A stretch of DNA of 64,000 nt from assembly GCF_900130005.1 (NCBI RefSeq), contig NZ_FQXP01000003.1, positions 558,001-622,000 of the forward strand, given 5' to 3'. A program made the position numbers and the translations under genes. Numbering within the stretch: position 1 is the first letter of the stretch; each line of letters starts with the position of its first letter. This document shows, in pieces, positions 43,943 to 52,135 of the stretch. The notes beneath the pieces are model-generated. The model saw nothing but the letters and a program-made list of their open reading frames with translations, was not told where the DNA came from and did not search any database. This stretch comes from Clostridium collagenovorans DSM 3089. GTDB taxonomy: Bacteria > Bacillota > Clostridia > Clostridiales > Clostridiaceae.

Positions 43943-44525
43943 ACAATCTGAATTTATATGTTCAGCAGTAACGCCAAAGCAATATCCAGAGGAGGAGAGA
44001 TTTGAAGTTGCCTTCGTTGGTAGGTCTAATGTAGGAAAATCTTCTTTAATAAATACAGTAACTAATAGAAGAAAGTTAGTTAAGGTTAGTGGTACTCCGG
44101 GAAAAACAAGACTTATAAACTTCTTTTTAATTAATAATGAATATAATTTTGTTGATTTACCTGGTTATGGCTATGCAAAGGTTTCTAAAAGTGAGCAATT
44201 AAAGTGGGGTAAGATGATTGAAGATTATCTTGTAAATAGACCTCAATTAAGAAAGGTTATATTATTAGTTGACTCTAGACATAAACCAACGGCTGATGAT
44301 GTAATGATGAATGATTGGATAAAGCATTATGGTAAAGAAGTTATAGTAGTAGCTACTAAAATTGATAAATTAAAAAGAAATGAAATAAATAAAAACTTAA
44401 AATTAATTTCAGAAACTTTAAAATTAGATAAAGAAACTAAGATATATCAGTTTTCTTCTTTAAAGAAGCAAGGAGTAGAACAGCTTTTAGAAGAAATTTT
44501 TAAAGACTATGATTTAGTAGAGTAA
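43932..44525 (+). CDS. ysxC: Ribosome biogenesis GTP-binding protein YsxC/EngB
   Basis: A 197-residue TrmE-Era-type GTPase needed for large ribosomal subunit assembly. G1 is GRSNVGKSS (about 31-39), G3 is DLPGYG, G4 is ATKIDK, and the G5 region is FSSLK. It overlaps the end of lon, a common arrangement in Firmicutes, and is followed by a terminator. Confidence 0.97.
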   Translation: MIIKQSEFICSAVTPKQYPEEERFEVAFVGRSNVGKSSLINTVTNRRKLVKVSGTPGKTRLINFFLINNEYNFVDLPGYGYAKVSKSEQLKWGKMIEDYLVNRPQLRKVILLVDSRHKPTADDVMMNDWIKHYGKEVIVVATKIDKLKRNEINKNLKLISETLKLDKETKIYQFSSLKKQGVEQLLEEIFKDYDLVE

Positions 44526-44587
44526 GGCTCTAAAGCACTGAAAATACTAAGATTTAAAGAGAATTTAAAATAAAATATATAATTATT

Positions 44588-44628
44588 AAAAGACATTTTC
44601 AAAAAAAGGAAATGTCTTTTTTTATTTT
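44588..44628 (+). terminator. Terminator after lon-ysxC
   Basis: AAAAGACATTT (44588-44598) pairs with AAATGTCTTTT (44610-44620), followed by a T run. Confidence 0.85.
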
Positions 44629-44905
44629 TAGTGTCAAATTTATACAGTAGGAATAGTATATAGTATAAGCTTAATAAAAAAGCTTTAAAACAAAAGATAG
44701 TTTCAATAACACTAGAAAAATTCTTGCCTAACTTTAATCAATTAGGTTCATTAGTAACTTCAAGAATTAACTTTATTATAAGTTATTCAAAGAGTAAAAA
44801 AAATAGAACAAGTTTTTAAGAAAAATTTACGAAAGATATAAAATGAAGCCTGAAAGAATGGAAGTTACAAAAGAATATTAAAATTTTAAAAAGGAGGCAA
44901 GCTTG
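44629..44905 (+). other. Upstream region of the Cys-rich protein cluster
   Basis: About 280 AT-rich bases. I find no clear vegetative promoter, which would fit, but does not prove, control by an alternative (for example sporulation) sigma factor. Confidence 0.3.
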
Positions 44906-45508
44906 ATGGATATAAATAGTCTTTTAAGCAGCTTCATGGGCTCCAATGGAGGTTCAGCTGGAGGACTTAACGTTACTGATATTATTAGCAAATGCTGTAA
45001 TAGTGGTGGCGGCGGCGGAAATGGCTTTGGAGGTTTTGGAGGCATAGGATTTTTATTTCTTATACTAATATTATTCTTGTTTGGATTTGGTGCAACAGGA
45101 TTTAATAATATGGGAAATAACGCTAACAATAACAACAATAATAATAACAATAGTTGTAATAATGCATGCTGTAATCCTTGCTGCAATCCATGTGCCACTC
45201 AATGCTGTAACCCATGTTGTAACCCATGTGAAGGATGCTGCTCAAGCAAAAAACGTAAACAATGTAGAAAGGCTTACGAAAGATACTGTAAGGCTCTATG
45301 TGAAACCCAATGTTGTTGCACACCATATATGAACCAATGTGCATGTCCTACTTCCTCAGGAAGTAGCAATAACAATCCAATGAGTAATGGATTTGGAAAT
45401 AATGGATTCATATGGATCTTAATTATCTTCTTCTTATTCTTCTTTATGGGAAGAGGCGGAAATGGCAACCAATGTTGTACTCAAACAACTGAAGAGGTAG
45501 CTAACTAA
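44906..45508 (+). CDS. Cys/Gly/Asn-rich membrane protein (cluster gene 1)
   Basis: A 200-residue protein, unknown family. It begins with a short Gly-rich domain, then a Gly/Phe-flanked hydrophobic helix (about 47-67, rich in L/I/F), a poly-Asn stretch, and a dense cysteine region with repeated CCNPCC units. A basic segment (KKRKQCRKAYERYC) and a second hydrophobic helix follow (about 167-182, IWILIIFFLFFF), then an NQCC tail. Two membrane helices with a Cys-rich loop between them are expected. Start at 44906 with GGAGG 8 nt upstream. It heads a row of three Cys-rich genes and one Asn-rich gene. Such composition recalls spore-coat or envelope proteins, but no function can be assigned. Confidence 0.6.
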   Translation: MDINSLLSSFMGSNGGSAGGLNVTDIISKCCNSGGGGGNGFGGFGGIGFLFLILILFLFGFGATGFNNMGNNANNNNNNNNNSCNNACCNPCCNPCATQCCNPCCNPCEGCCSSKKRKQCRKAYERYCKALCETQCCCTPYMNQCACPTSSGSSNNNPMSNGFGNNGFIWILIIFFLFFFMGRGGNGNQCCTQTTEEVAN

Positions 45509-45594
45509 AGAGCTAACTAATGTTTAATAACTAAATCTAAAGATAAAATTTACTAGATTAATAGTAACAATTTTCCAATTAAAGGGAGGGATTT

Positions 45595-45993
45595 ATGATG
45601 TCAAGATGTTGTGGTTGTAATTTTATGCCAGCTTATGCTGTTAACAGTTGTGGTTCAAAGAAAAAGGATAAGCATGCTCAAGAACCTATGTATTTAATTC
45701 CTTGTAATTCTCAATGTGGTGGAAATACTAAGGGAACAGGGTTCTGTGGATTAAATAACGGATTTACTTGGTTAATAATTCTTATATTAGTAATTCTTCA
45801 ATTCGGAAGAAAAGATGAATGTTGTTCAAATGAATATGAAGACTTATGTAACTGCCAACCAACAAGCTGTAAGAAGAATTGTAATAAAGGATTCGGGTTT
45901 CAAAATGGATTATTATTTATAATCGTATTATTCTTCTTATGCGGTGGAGGTAACTTCTTCGGCGGAAACAATAATGGATGTGGATGTTGTTAA
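45595..45993 (+). CDS. Cys-rich two-helix membrane protein (cluster gene 2)
   Basis: A 132-residue protein, unknown family. It has a Cys-rich start (SRCCGCNF), a hydrophobic helix followed by charged residues and a Cys pair (WLIILILVILQF then GRKDECC), a short Cys-rich loop, a second helix (LLFIIVLFFL) and a Gly/Asn/Cys tail ending CGCC. The helix-GRK-ECC and LFIIVLFFL blocks are nearly identical to those of the next gene, so the two are tandem paralogues. GGGAGGG lies 5 nt before the ATG. Possibly a spore or envelope structural protein. Confidence 0.6.
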   Translation: MMSRCCGCNFMPAYAVNSCGSKKKDKHAQEPMYLIPCNSQCGGNTKGTGFCGLNNGFTWLIILILVILQFGRKDECCSNEYEDLCNCQPTSCKKNCNKGFGFQNGLLFIIVLFFLCGGGNFFGGNNNGCGCC

Positions 45994-46044
45994 TAACGAT
46001 TAAAGATGTAAAGTTGTGTATCTAAGTTAAGGGAGGAATTTAAT

Positions 46045-46350
46045 ATGTTAGGATGTTGTATGAATCAATGTAACCCATGTGGTATTCAATGTGTAGAGGC
46101 TACACCAGCTTGTATAATGCCAATGCAAGAATGTTGTTGTAATAATGGTTGCAATAATAATAGAGGATTATTAAGTTCTGGTGGCGGATTAGCTGCATTA
46201 ATTATATTAATATTAGTAATATTACAATTTAGCGGAAAAAAAACTGAATGTTGCCCAGAAAAAGAAACTAAATGTTGTTCTGATGGAATAAATCAAAGCA
46301 TATTATTTATAATAGTACTATTCTTTTTATCTTGTGGGTACTTCTGTTAA
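46045..46350 (+). CDS. Cys-rich two-helix membrane protein (cluster gene 3)
   Basis: A 101-residue paralogue of the preceding protein. It has the Cys-rich start MLGCCMNQCNPC, then ALIILILVILQF, SGKKTECC, a short loop with a CC pair, and ILFIIVLFFLSCG. It is smaller because the first segment is shorter and there is no Gly/Asn tail. GGGAGG upstream. A compact terminator follows, so genes 1-3 may be one transcript. Confidence 0.6.
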   Translation: MLGCCMNQCNPCGIQCVEATPACIMPMQECCCNNGCNNNRGLLSSGGGLAALIILILVILQFSGKKTECCPEKETKCCSDGINQSILFIIVLFFLSCGYFC

Positions 46351-46358
46351 TAGAAATT

Positions 46359-46382
46359 AGGGGGCCTTTGGCCTCCTTTTCT
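46359..46382 (+). terminator. Terminator after Cys-rich genes
   Basis: AGGGGGCC (46359-46366) pairs with GGCCTCCT (46370-46377) (one G-T pair), 3-nt loop, T run. Confidence 0.75.
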
Positions 46383-46414
46383 ATAATTAGAAATTAATAA
46401 TTAGGGGGAATACC

Positions 46415-47758
46415 ATGTCAAAGCATAAACATAGAAAAAGAGAAGAAAGGCGACAAAATGAAGAAAATTTAAATCAATACAATCAAGGACAAAATAATCC
46501 AAACCAATACATGCAGAACGGTATGAATTATAATCAAGCTAATAATAATCCCATAAATCCATTAATAGCTGCTATTGGACAAAGCTTATTTGGAAATTCT
46601 ATGGGTGGAAATGCTTCTAATAATATAAATGGTAATGGAATGCAAGGTAATAACCAAGTAAATACTAATGGAATGCAAAATAATGCAATGCCTAATGGTA
46701 ATCAATCTGGAAATAATAACTTTGCTAATAATAACTCAATGAATAATAATCCTTTATCAACATTATTTCAAGGAGCAATGAACAATCCTATATTTCAACT
46801 TTTATCAAACATAGATTTAAATCTATTGTACAAGTTGTTTTTAGGAGGAAATGCAAATAATTTAACCAACAACAATAATAATACTAATGCTAATAATACT
46901 AGTAGTAGCAATATGAATCCTTTTAGCACAGAGACTTCAAGTACTCAAAATGATGGCTTTTCAGAAACACAAGAGGAACCAGTAGAAGTATTTGATTCTA
47001 GTGATTCATCTAATCAAGCTTCTAATACAGGATTTAGTAGTAATATGTTAGGTCAAACCTTATCAGAATTATTAAAAAACCTTGATGAAAGAGGTGTGGA
47101 CGAATTAGTAAAGAGCGTAGATGAAGATAAAGTGAATATAATAATGAAAGGATTAGGATTTGATCAAAACTCTCCTAATACAAGAGTAGAGCAGCATACT
47201 TATACGGATGAGAATAACGGAGTATTTATAAAAACTGCTACCATAAGTGGTATGGCTACTTATAGTGATAATAGTAGAGTTAGTATAAATAATAATAATT
47301 ATTTTGCTACTGATATAATTGAATTAATTCAAGATATTATGGATCCTAAAAACATGCTTTTATTAGATGAGGTAATGAAAGTGAGAAATAGGATATTAGG
47401 AAAAAATCAAGAAACCATAATAAATGAAGAATTAATAAATGAAGTTGAATTTAGTGAAAAAAATGAAGATGTTAAAGAAGAAAAGGATACTTTAGAAAGC
47501 ACAATAATTCCTGAAGAAACCTTAGGCCAAGAGGAAAGTGGGTCCATGGAAATATTAGAGCCATTAAAGGAAGTTCATGAAGAGACTATAGAAGATTCCA
47601 TAATAAAAGAGAGTCTTGAAAGAGAGTTAGAGGATATCACAGAAAATCATATTGAAGAGGATATTTTAGATCCTTTTGCAATTGAGGAAGTTGCACAATG
47701 TGAAAAGGAAGAAGAGAATAAAGAGGTTTTAAGTGAAAACCCAGTTATAATAGAATAG
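46415..47758 (+). CDS. Large Asn-rich, acidic low-complexity protein (cluster gene 4)
   Basis: A 447-residue soluble protein, not recognised. It has a basic opening (KHKHRKREERR), a region of about 150 residues very rich in Asn, Gln, Gly and Met with short hydrophobic inserts (NPLSTLFQGAMNNPIFQLLS), and a serine-rich patch. A folded-looking middle follows (SNMLGQTLSELLKNLDERGVDELVKSVDED, then a beta-like stretch ending in SRVSINNNNYF). A long acidic tail follows. There is no signal peptide or membrane helix. GGGGG before the ATG; own terminator. Location after the Cys-rich genes suggests a common structure such as spore coat or envelope layer, but this is inference from neighbourhood and composition. 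Confidence 0.6.
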   Translation: MSKHKHRKREERRQNEENLNQYNQGQNNPNQYMQNGMNYNQANNNPINPLIAAIGQSLFGNSMGGNASNNINGNGMQGNNQVNTNGMQNNAMPNGNQSGNNNFANNNSMNNNPLSTLFQGAMNNPIFQLLSNIDLNLLYKLFLGGNANNLTNNNNNTNANNTSSSNMNPFSTETSSTQNDGFSETQEEPVEVFDSSDSSNQASNTGFSSNMLGQTLSELLKNLDERGVDELVKSVDEDKVNIIMKGLGFDQNSPNTRVEQHTYTDENNGVFIKTATISGMATYSDNSRVSINNNNYFATDIIELIQDIMDPKNMLLLDEVMKVRNRILGKNQETIINEELINEVEFSEKNEDVKEEKDTLESTIIPEETLGQEESGSMEILEPLKEVHEETIEDSIIKESLERELEDITENHIEEDILDPFAIEEVAQCEKEEENKEVLSENPVIIE

Positions 47759-47761
47759 TAC

Positions 47762-47803
47762 AAAATGGCTGACTTCTATATGAAGAACAGCCATTTTTTT
47801 ATT
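47762..47803. terminator. Bidirectional terminator, Asn-rich gene / secreted protein gene
   Basis: AAAATGGCTG (47762-47771) pairs with CAGCCATTTT (47788-47797), then T run; CTTC/GAAG pairing extends the stem. The end overlaps the stop codon of the convergent gene. Confidence 0.8.
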
Positions 47804-48737
47804 TTGAATATAATGAAGAGATATTTTCAATTCCTAAAGAAGTAATCCTATATTCATAAGGAGAATCTTTCTTATCTTCTGTATTTTTATCAATATTACT
47901 AACAACAACTGTTACTGTAAAGTTTTTATTTTCTCCTTCAGGATTTACTCCTTTAAAATTCAACTTCCATTTTACCTCTTGAATGGCTCTCTTATCATCA
48001 GAACTTATATCAAATAATGCTGCATCTTGAAATTTGTATATAAAGTTATTCCAACGCAAAGAGTCCAAAAGTTTTAATGTATCTTCACTTATACTAGATG
48101 TAAAAAGATTATTACATATAGTATAGTCAGAGTAAGGTAGTGTTTCAATATAAGATATTAAATTACTCACCGTAAATTTACCCATAAAATCTTCTTTATG
48201 ATTAAGATTAAACTCCCTAAGGGTATTAGAGTTAACAATGTAGTTTTTAAAGTATATTTCTCCATTGTAGAAATTACCTATTAATAACTTAGGTGATTGA
48301 TTATTAGTTGTATCTATAAAGCCTAAAATATTATCCTTAGAAGAAGATAAGTTAACTAACTCATTTTTACTGTATTTAAATATACTTTGAATAGGGGCAT
48401 CTTTATAAGTGCCTTGAATGAAGATTTCAGGTATATTATCTCTAGTTACGTCTTTTAAGGTCACTCTTAAAGGCCAATAGTTTTTATATTCTCCAATAGG
48501 ACCATCTTTGCATAATAAACTTAGTTCTTTTTCTTTAATTTTAGCTCTTACATCATAGGTACCATCCTCTTTAACCTGGATAATGAGAGTATCTTTAATT
48601 CCATCTCTATTTAAATCTACAGAAATTTCCTCCGCTGTTTTAGAAGATGAATCCTGTGCGAATGTTAAATAACCTAATGTAGTAAAGCTCAATATAAAAA
48701 TAAATAAAAAAACAAAGAAATTTTTCTTAAAATTCAT
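47799..48737 (-). CDS. Secreted protein with VCBS/FG-GAP-like segment
   Basis: A 312-residue exported protein. It has a basic N-terminus and hydrophobic signal peptide (about 5-26), with probable cleavage after LTFA. The mature start has a calcium-loop-like SVDLNRDGIKDTLIIQV (about 40-56) and later VTRDNIPEIFIQG, both like FG-GAP/VCBS repeat edges. The rest is beta-rich with a C-terminal VVVSNIDKNTEDK region. Enzymatic motifs are absent. The start at 48737 is favoured by AGGAGGT (48744-48750) 6 nt upstream; a GTG at 48740 is too close. Function unknown. Confidence 0.65.
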   Translation of the reverse strand: MNFKKNFFVFLFIFILSFTTLGYLTFAQDSSSKTAEEISVDLNRDGIKDTLIIQVKEDGTYDVRAKIKEKELSLLCKDGPIGEYKNYWPLRVTLKDVTRDNIPEIFIQGTYKDAPIQSIFKYSKNELVNLSSSKDNILGFIDTTNNQSPKLLIGNFYNGEIYFKNYIVNSNTLREFNLNHKEDFMGKFTVSNLISYIETLPYSDYTICNNLFTSSISEDTLKLLDSLRWNNFIYKFQDAALFDISSDDKRAIQEVKWKLNFKGVNPEGENKNFTVTVVVSNIDKNTEDKKDSPYEYRITSLGIENISSLYSK

Positions 48738-48954
48738 CACTACACCTCCTTCTATAAGTATTCCAAAAACATAAAAAAAAATGTACTAAGTATATGTGAT
48801 AAAGTATTTTTTTAATAAATTTTATAAAAAAGAATGAAAGGCGGTGTTGACCTTAAGCTCATAGAAAACAAAGAACAAGGAGAAAAGGGAGATACATAAA
48901 ATTCAAGTAAGATACAAAGACTATAATTTAAATAAAATTATTTAGGTGATAAGC

Positions 48955-49092
48955 ATGATAAAAAAAATAAGGATAATAAAAAAACTAAATAAAGTAAGCA
49001 ATATTTTAATAAATATATTATTTTTTATGCAAATATGGGTTTTTGTAAAAAGTTTCATTACCATAATCAATAATATTAGAAAAAGCAAATAA
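48955..49092 (+). CDS. Candidate 45-residue basic membrane peptide
   Basis: A short frame with AGGTGA 6 nt before ATG, ending 2 nt before a hairpin terminator. The peptide has a strongly basic start (IKKIRIIKKLNK), a central hydrophobic stretch (ILINILFFMQIWVFV) and a basic end (RKSK). This is the layout of a small membrane peptide or toxin-like peptide. No paralogue is seen in the window. The poly-A-rich codons could also be chance in AT-rich DNA, so support is moderate. Confidence 0.4.
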   Translation: MIKKIRIIKKLNKVSNILINILFFMQIWVFVKSFITIINNIRKSK

Positions 49093-49094
49093 AA

Positions 49095-49124
49095 AAAAGT
49101 AAGATTTTACTCTTACTTTTTTAT
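49095..49124. terminator. Bidirectional terminator at the end of perR
   Basis: AAAAGTAAGA (49095-49104) pairs with TCTTACTTTT (49111-49120), 6-nt loop, T run on either side. It serves perR (minus) and the small frame on the plus strand. Confidence 0.8.
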
Positions 49125-49546
49125 ATATCCTTTTCCTTTGAGTAGCAGTCTTCACATATACCATAAAAGTATACTTGACTTGAAAGGATTTTATATTTAG
49201 TTTGTTCTTCTGCTTTAGCATGAAGATCTCCTAAAACATTACCTTCTACATCATCAACTCTATTACATACAGAGCATTTTATATGAGAATGTGCATGTGT
49301 ACTTCCATCGTACCTAAAATTTCCTTCGCCTACATTTAGCTCTTGTATTAGCCCAACTTCAGAAAGAGTTTTTAAAGCTTTATATACAGTAGCTAAACTC
49401 ATAGTAGGATAGTCTTCTTGTAATGCATTATAAATAGCCTCAGCTGAAGGATGCTCTTTAGTAGACCTTAAATATTTATAAACTGCTATACGTTGCGGGG
49501 TTAATTTTAAGTGTTTCTCTTTAAAAATAGAAGTTATATTATTCAC
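49121..49546 (-). CDS. perR: PerR-type peroxide-sensing Fur family repressor
   Basis: A 141-residue Fur-family regulator. The winged-helix N-terminus has LTPQRIAVYKYL and the recognition helix region MSLATVYKALKTL. The regulatory metal site of PerR is visible: His in KEHPSAEAIY, Asp in RYDGSTHAHSH (Asp where Fur has Glu) with the following histidines, and Asp in VDDVEG. The structural zinc site is CSVC and CEDC. Aspartate at the metal site and the overall pattern favour PerR over Fur or Zur. GTG start with AGGTGGTGA upstream. It lies behind a consensus promoter overlapped by an 18-bp palindrome, consistent with autoregulation. Confidence 0.85.
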   Translation of the reverse strand: MNNITSIFKEKHLKLTPQRIAVYKYLRSTKEHPSAEAIYNALQEDYPTMSLATVYKALKTLSEVGLIQELNVGEGNFRYDGSTHAHSHIKCSVCNRVDDVEGNVLGDLHAKAEEQTKYKILSSQVYFYGICEDCYSKEKDI

Positions 49547-49598
49547 TTTTTCACCACCTAATATGTTAAAATTTTATATGTTGTTATTTTAAAATTAA

Positions 49599-49631
49599 TT
49601 TTATTATATAATAAAAGTTATTGATTGTCAA
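49599..49631 (-). promoter_or_regulatory. perR promoter with 18-bp palindrome over the -10
   Basis: On the minus strand TTGACA (49631-49626), 17-bp spacer, TATAAT (49608-49603), both perfect. TTTTATTATATAATAAAA (49599-49616) is a perfect 18-bp palindrome covering the -10. It is not identical to the Bacillus PerR box but has its AT-rich dyad character. Confidence 0.6.
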
Positions 49632-49946
49632 AATAAAAAATTTCTTTTAAAAGGATAATTTCTGGAAAATCATATAATTAAATTTTAAAAACATGAATAA
49701 ATTTCCTAGTTTTTTAAAAATATAGTATATAAGTAAGCTTAAATAAGGATATGAATGAAAAAACATTTAGTAGAGGTTCAATTTACATAATATTTATAAT
49801 GAAAATTTTATATATCATGTTATAATATTTAAAATAGCACTTATGTGTAAATATATTTCTTTTCTTAATTAAAATTAAGAGCCACATTAATGTTACATAT
49901 ATTATTGAAACAGAATATAAATTTATTTAAGAGGGGTTTTTAAATT
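49632..49946. other. Gene-free AT-rich stretch
   Basis: About 315 bases between the perR promoter and the site-2-protease-like gene. Nothing recognised beyond AT-rich sequence. Confidence 0.4.
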
Positions 49947-50606
49947 ATGAAACTATATTTAGTCAATTTTTTAATTAAAATTCCAGCCTTGATGATAGCT
50001 ATGACATGTCATGGATATGCTCAGGCTTATATGGCTGATAAACTAGGTGATAAGACACCAAAATTTGAAGGAAGATTAAGTTTAAATCCTTTTGCACATA
50101 TAGATATATTAGGATTTATAATGTTTTTGGCTGTAGGTTTTGGATGGTCAAAGTCAGTTAATATATCAGGTAGAAATTTCAAGAATTTCAGAAAGGATGA
50201 CTTGAAGGTAAGTATCATTGGACCGTTATCTAATTTAATTTTAGCTTTTTTATGTTCAATAATTTTAGCGATTTTATTTGTTTTAGTAAAAGGCGATGTT
50301 ATGATACTCAACATATTACAAGCTATAATAACTCAAACATTAATATTTAACGTTTTGTTTGGGGTTTTAAACTTACTACCATTACCTGGTTTTGATGGAT
50401 TTCGTATATTAACAGATTTATTTCCAAGAAAAACATATAAGTTACAGAATATAGCTTCAAAGTATTCAATATATATACTTATAGCTGTTATTGTACCTTT
50501 TTTACCTGGTGGATACTCTGTAATATCATTTTTAATATCCAAACCTACTAATGCTATTATAGCTTTACTAAATAAGTTTATATTTTTTATTGTAGGTATA
50601 TTTTAA
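49947..50606 (+). CDS. Site-2 protease (M50) homologue lacking the HExxH motif
   Basis: A 219-residue membrane protein clearly of the M50 site-2 protease family (the short, YwhC-like type). It has ADKLGDKTPKFEGRLSLNPFAHID (about 29-52), the GFGWSKSV and NFRKDD-LKVSIIGPLSN blocks, and a late LPLPGFDGFRIL with D150. The zinc-binding motif, HExxH in active members, reads H22-G23-Y-A-Q26. Both the catalytic glutamate and the second histidine ligand are replaced, while the flanking residues are well conserved. It is therefore a probable pseudo-protease. The third ligand D150 is kept. Four to five membrane helices. Substrate binding or scaffolding in the membrane is a possible remaining role. Confidence 0.8.
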   Translation: MKLYLVNFLIKIPALMIAMTCHGYAQAYMADKLGDKTPKFEGRLSLNPFAHIDILGFIMFLAVGFGWSKSVNISGRNFKNFRKDDLKVSIIGPLSNLILAFLCSIILAILFVLVKGDVMILNILQAIITQTLIFNVLFGVLNLLPLPGFDGFRILTDLFPRKTYKLQNIASKYSIYILIAVIVPFLPGGYSVISFLISKPTNAIIALLNKFIFFIVGIF

Positions 50607-50628
50607 ATAATTCTTTTAAAGTTAATTA

Positions 50629-50732
50629 AAGAGCTGTTGTACTAAGAAATTAATATATAATATTACAAAATTAAACCTTTTAATTATTGTAATATTGTAT
50701 ATGTTATTTCTGATGCAACAGCTCCTTGTTAT
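50629..50732 (+). terminator. Long imperfect hairpin (about 100 nt)
   Basis: The left arm GAGCTGTTGTACTAAGAAA (50631 onward, to 50668) pairs with the right arm ending TGCAACAGCTC (50687-50724), with about 30 of 38 positions paired, followed by T-rich sequence. It is related in layout and in the CTGTTG/CAACAG ends to 20553-20655. It presumably terminates the preceding gene. Confidence 0.6.
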
Positions 50733-50925
50733 TTTAAGGAAGTAAATAAAAGTAATATTAGAAGTCAATGTTCGGAAATATCAATATAAAACCTTGAAAA
50801 TATATATAAAATTAAAAGTAAGTTCGTAAAAATATGGATTTTATAGTGAAAATATTATATTATATAATAAGAAAATATAATTACAATAAAATAGCTACTA
50901 AAAAGAAATTGAAAGAAGGTATAAT

Positions 50926-51993
50926 ATGAGAATATTAAAAGAAGCTTTAGAATCTATAAAACCAGCTTATGAAGATAAAGTGGTAGATTCATGGAAAAGA
51001 CTTGATAGCCTTACAAAACCAATAGCCAGTCTTGGAGAATTAGAGTGCATTGCAGCTAAAATGGCTGGAATTACTGGGAATATATTAAATGAAACGGAAA
51101 AGAAAAATATAATTATAATGTGTGCAGATAATGGAGTTGTAGAAGAAGGGGTTAGTAGCTGTCCACAGAAATTAACGCACATAGTTAGTAATAACTTTAC
51201 AAGAGGAATAACAGCGGTTAATGCTTTATCAAGGGTAGCTAAAGCAGATTTAACAGTTGTAGATATAGGTATAGTTACTGATATAGATAATCCTAAAATT
51301 ATAAATAAAAAGTTTAGATATAGTACTGATAATATGGTTAAAGGTCCAGCTATGAGTAGAGAAGATGTTATTAAGGCTATTGAAATTGGTATAGAAATAG
51401 TAGACAAGCTAGTTGAAGAAGGTGTAGATATTTTAGGTACTGGAGAAATGGGAATAGGGAATACCACTACTAGTGCTGCTATAATAAGTGTTCTTTCAGG
51501 AATAGATGTTGAACTTGTTACAGGTAAAGGTGCAGCTTTAACTGATAATCAATTTGAAAACAAAAAAAGAGTAATAAAAAAAGCTATTGAAGTAAATAAT
51601 CCTGACAAAAATGATGTTATTGATGTTATGGCTAAACTTGGTGGACTTGATATTGCTGGATTATGCGGATGCTTTATAGGCGCTGCTAAAAATAGAGTAC
51701 CTATATTAATAGACGGTATAATTTCATCAACTGCTGCCTTATGTGCATATAAACTTCATAAAGATGTTAAAGACTTTATGTTTCCATCACATTTATCAGC
51801 AGAACCAGGTGCTGTATATGTAATGAAAGAGTTAGGATTAAATCCTATGTTAAATTTGAGATTTAGATGTGGTGAAGGCACAGGATGTGCTGTTGGATTC
51901 CAAATAGTTGATACAGCCTTATATATGATGAGAACCATGGGAACCTTTGACGATGCAGGGATAGTTACTGATTATTTGATTGAAATGAGATAA
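50926..51993 (+). CDS. cobT: Nicotinate-nucleotide-dimethylbenzimidazole phosphoribosyltransferase
   Basis: A 355-residue CobT that makes alpha-ribazole phosphate from nicotinate mononucleotide and a lower-ligand base for cobalamin. Typical blocks are KPIASLGELECIAAKMAGI, IIIMCADNGVVEEGVSSCPQ, LGTGEMGIGNTTTSAA, and near the end HLSAEPGA with RCGEGTGCAVGF. GAAAGAAGG upstream. It leads a row cobT-cobC-cobU-cobS for the nucleotide loop. No cobalamin riboswitch is visible in front. Confidence 0.95.
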   Translation: MRILKEALESIKPAYEDKVVDSWKRLDSLTKPIASLGELECIAAKMAGITGNILNETEKKNIIIMCADNGVVEEGVSSCPQKLTHIVSNNFTRGITAVNALSRVAKADLTVVDIGIVTDIDNPKIINKKFRYSTDNMVKGPAMSREDVIKAIEIGIEIVDKLVEEGVDILGTGEMGIGNTTTSAAIISVLSGIDVELVTGKGAALTDNQFENKKRVIKKAIEVNNPDKNDVIDVMAKLGGLDIAGLCGCFIGAAKNRVPILIDGIISSTAALCAYKLHKDVKDFMFPSHLSAEPGAVYVMKELGLNPMLNLRFRCGEGTGCAVGFQIVDTALYMMRTMGTFDDAGIVTDYLIEMR

Positions 51994-52011
51994 TATGCAC
52001 AATACATGGTG

Positions 52012-52045
52012 GGAATGATAATTTATTTAAATTACATTCCTATTT
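52012..52045 (+). terminator. Weak hairpin between cobT and cobC
   Basis: GGAATG (52012-52017) pairs with CATTCC (52035-52040), with AT pairs toward the loop, followed by a T-rich run. It is a partial terminator at best. Confidence 0.4.
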
Positions 52046-52135
52046 CTTTTTCAAAATAGAAATTACATATATAAAATTAAATAAGCTTGAAATGTGTTAT
52101 AATATTATAGAACTGTTTAAGGTATGAGGTGTAGA

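Noticed and set aside
44878..45468. Several long overlapping frames within the Cys-rich genes on both strands.
   Set aside because: They are shadows of repetitive Asn/Cys/Gly codons and lack ribosome-binding sites; the frame with GGAGG and tandem paralogues was kept.
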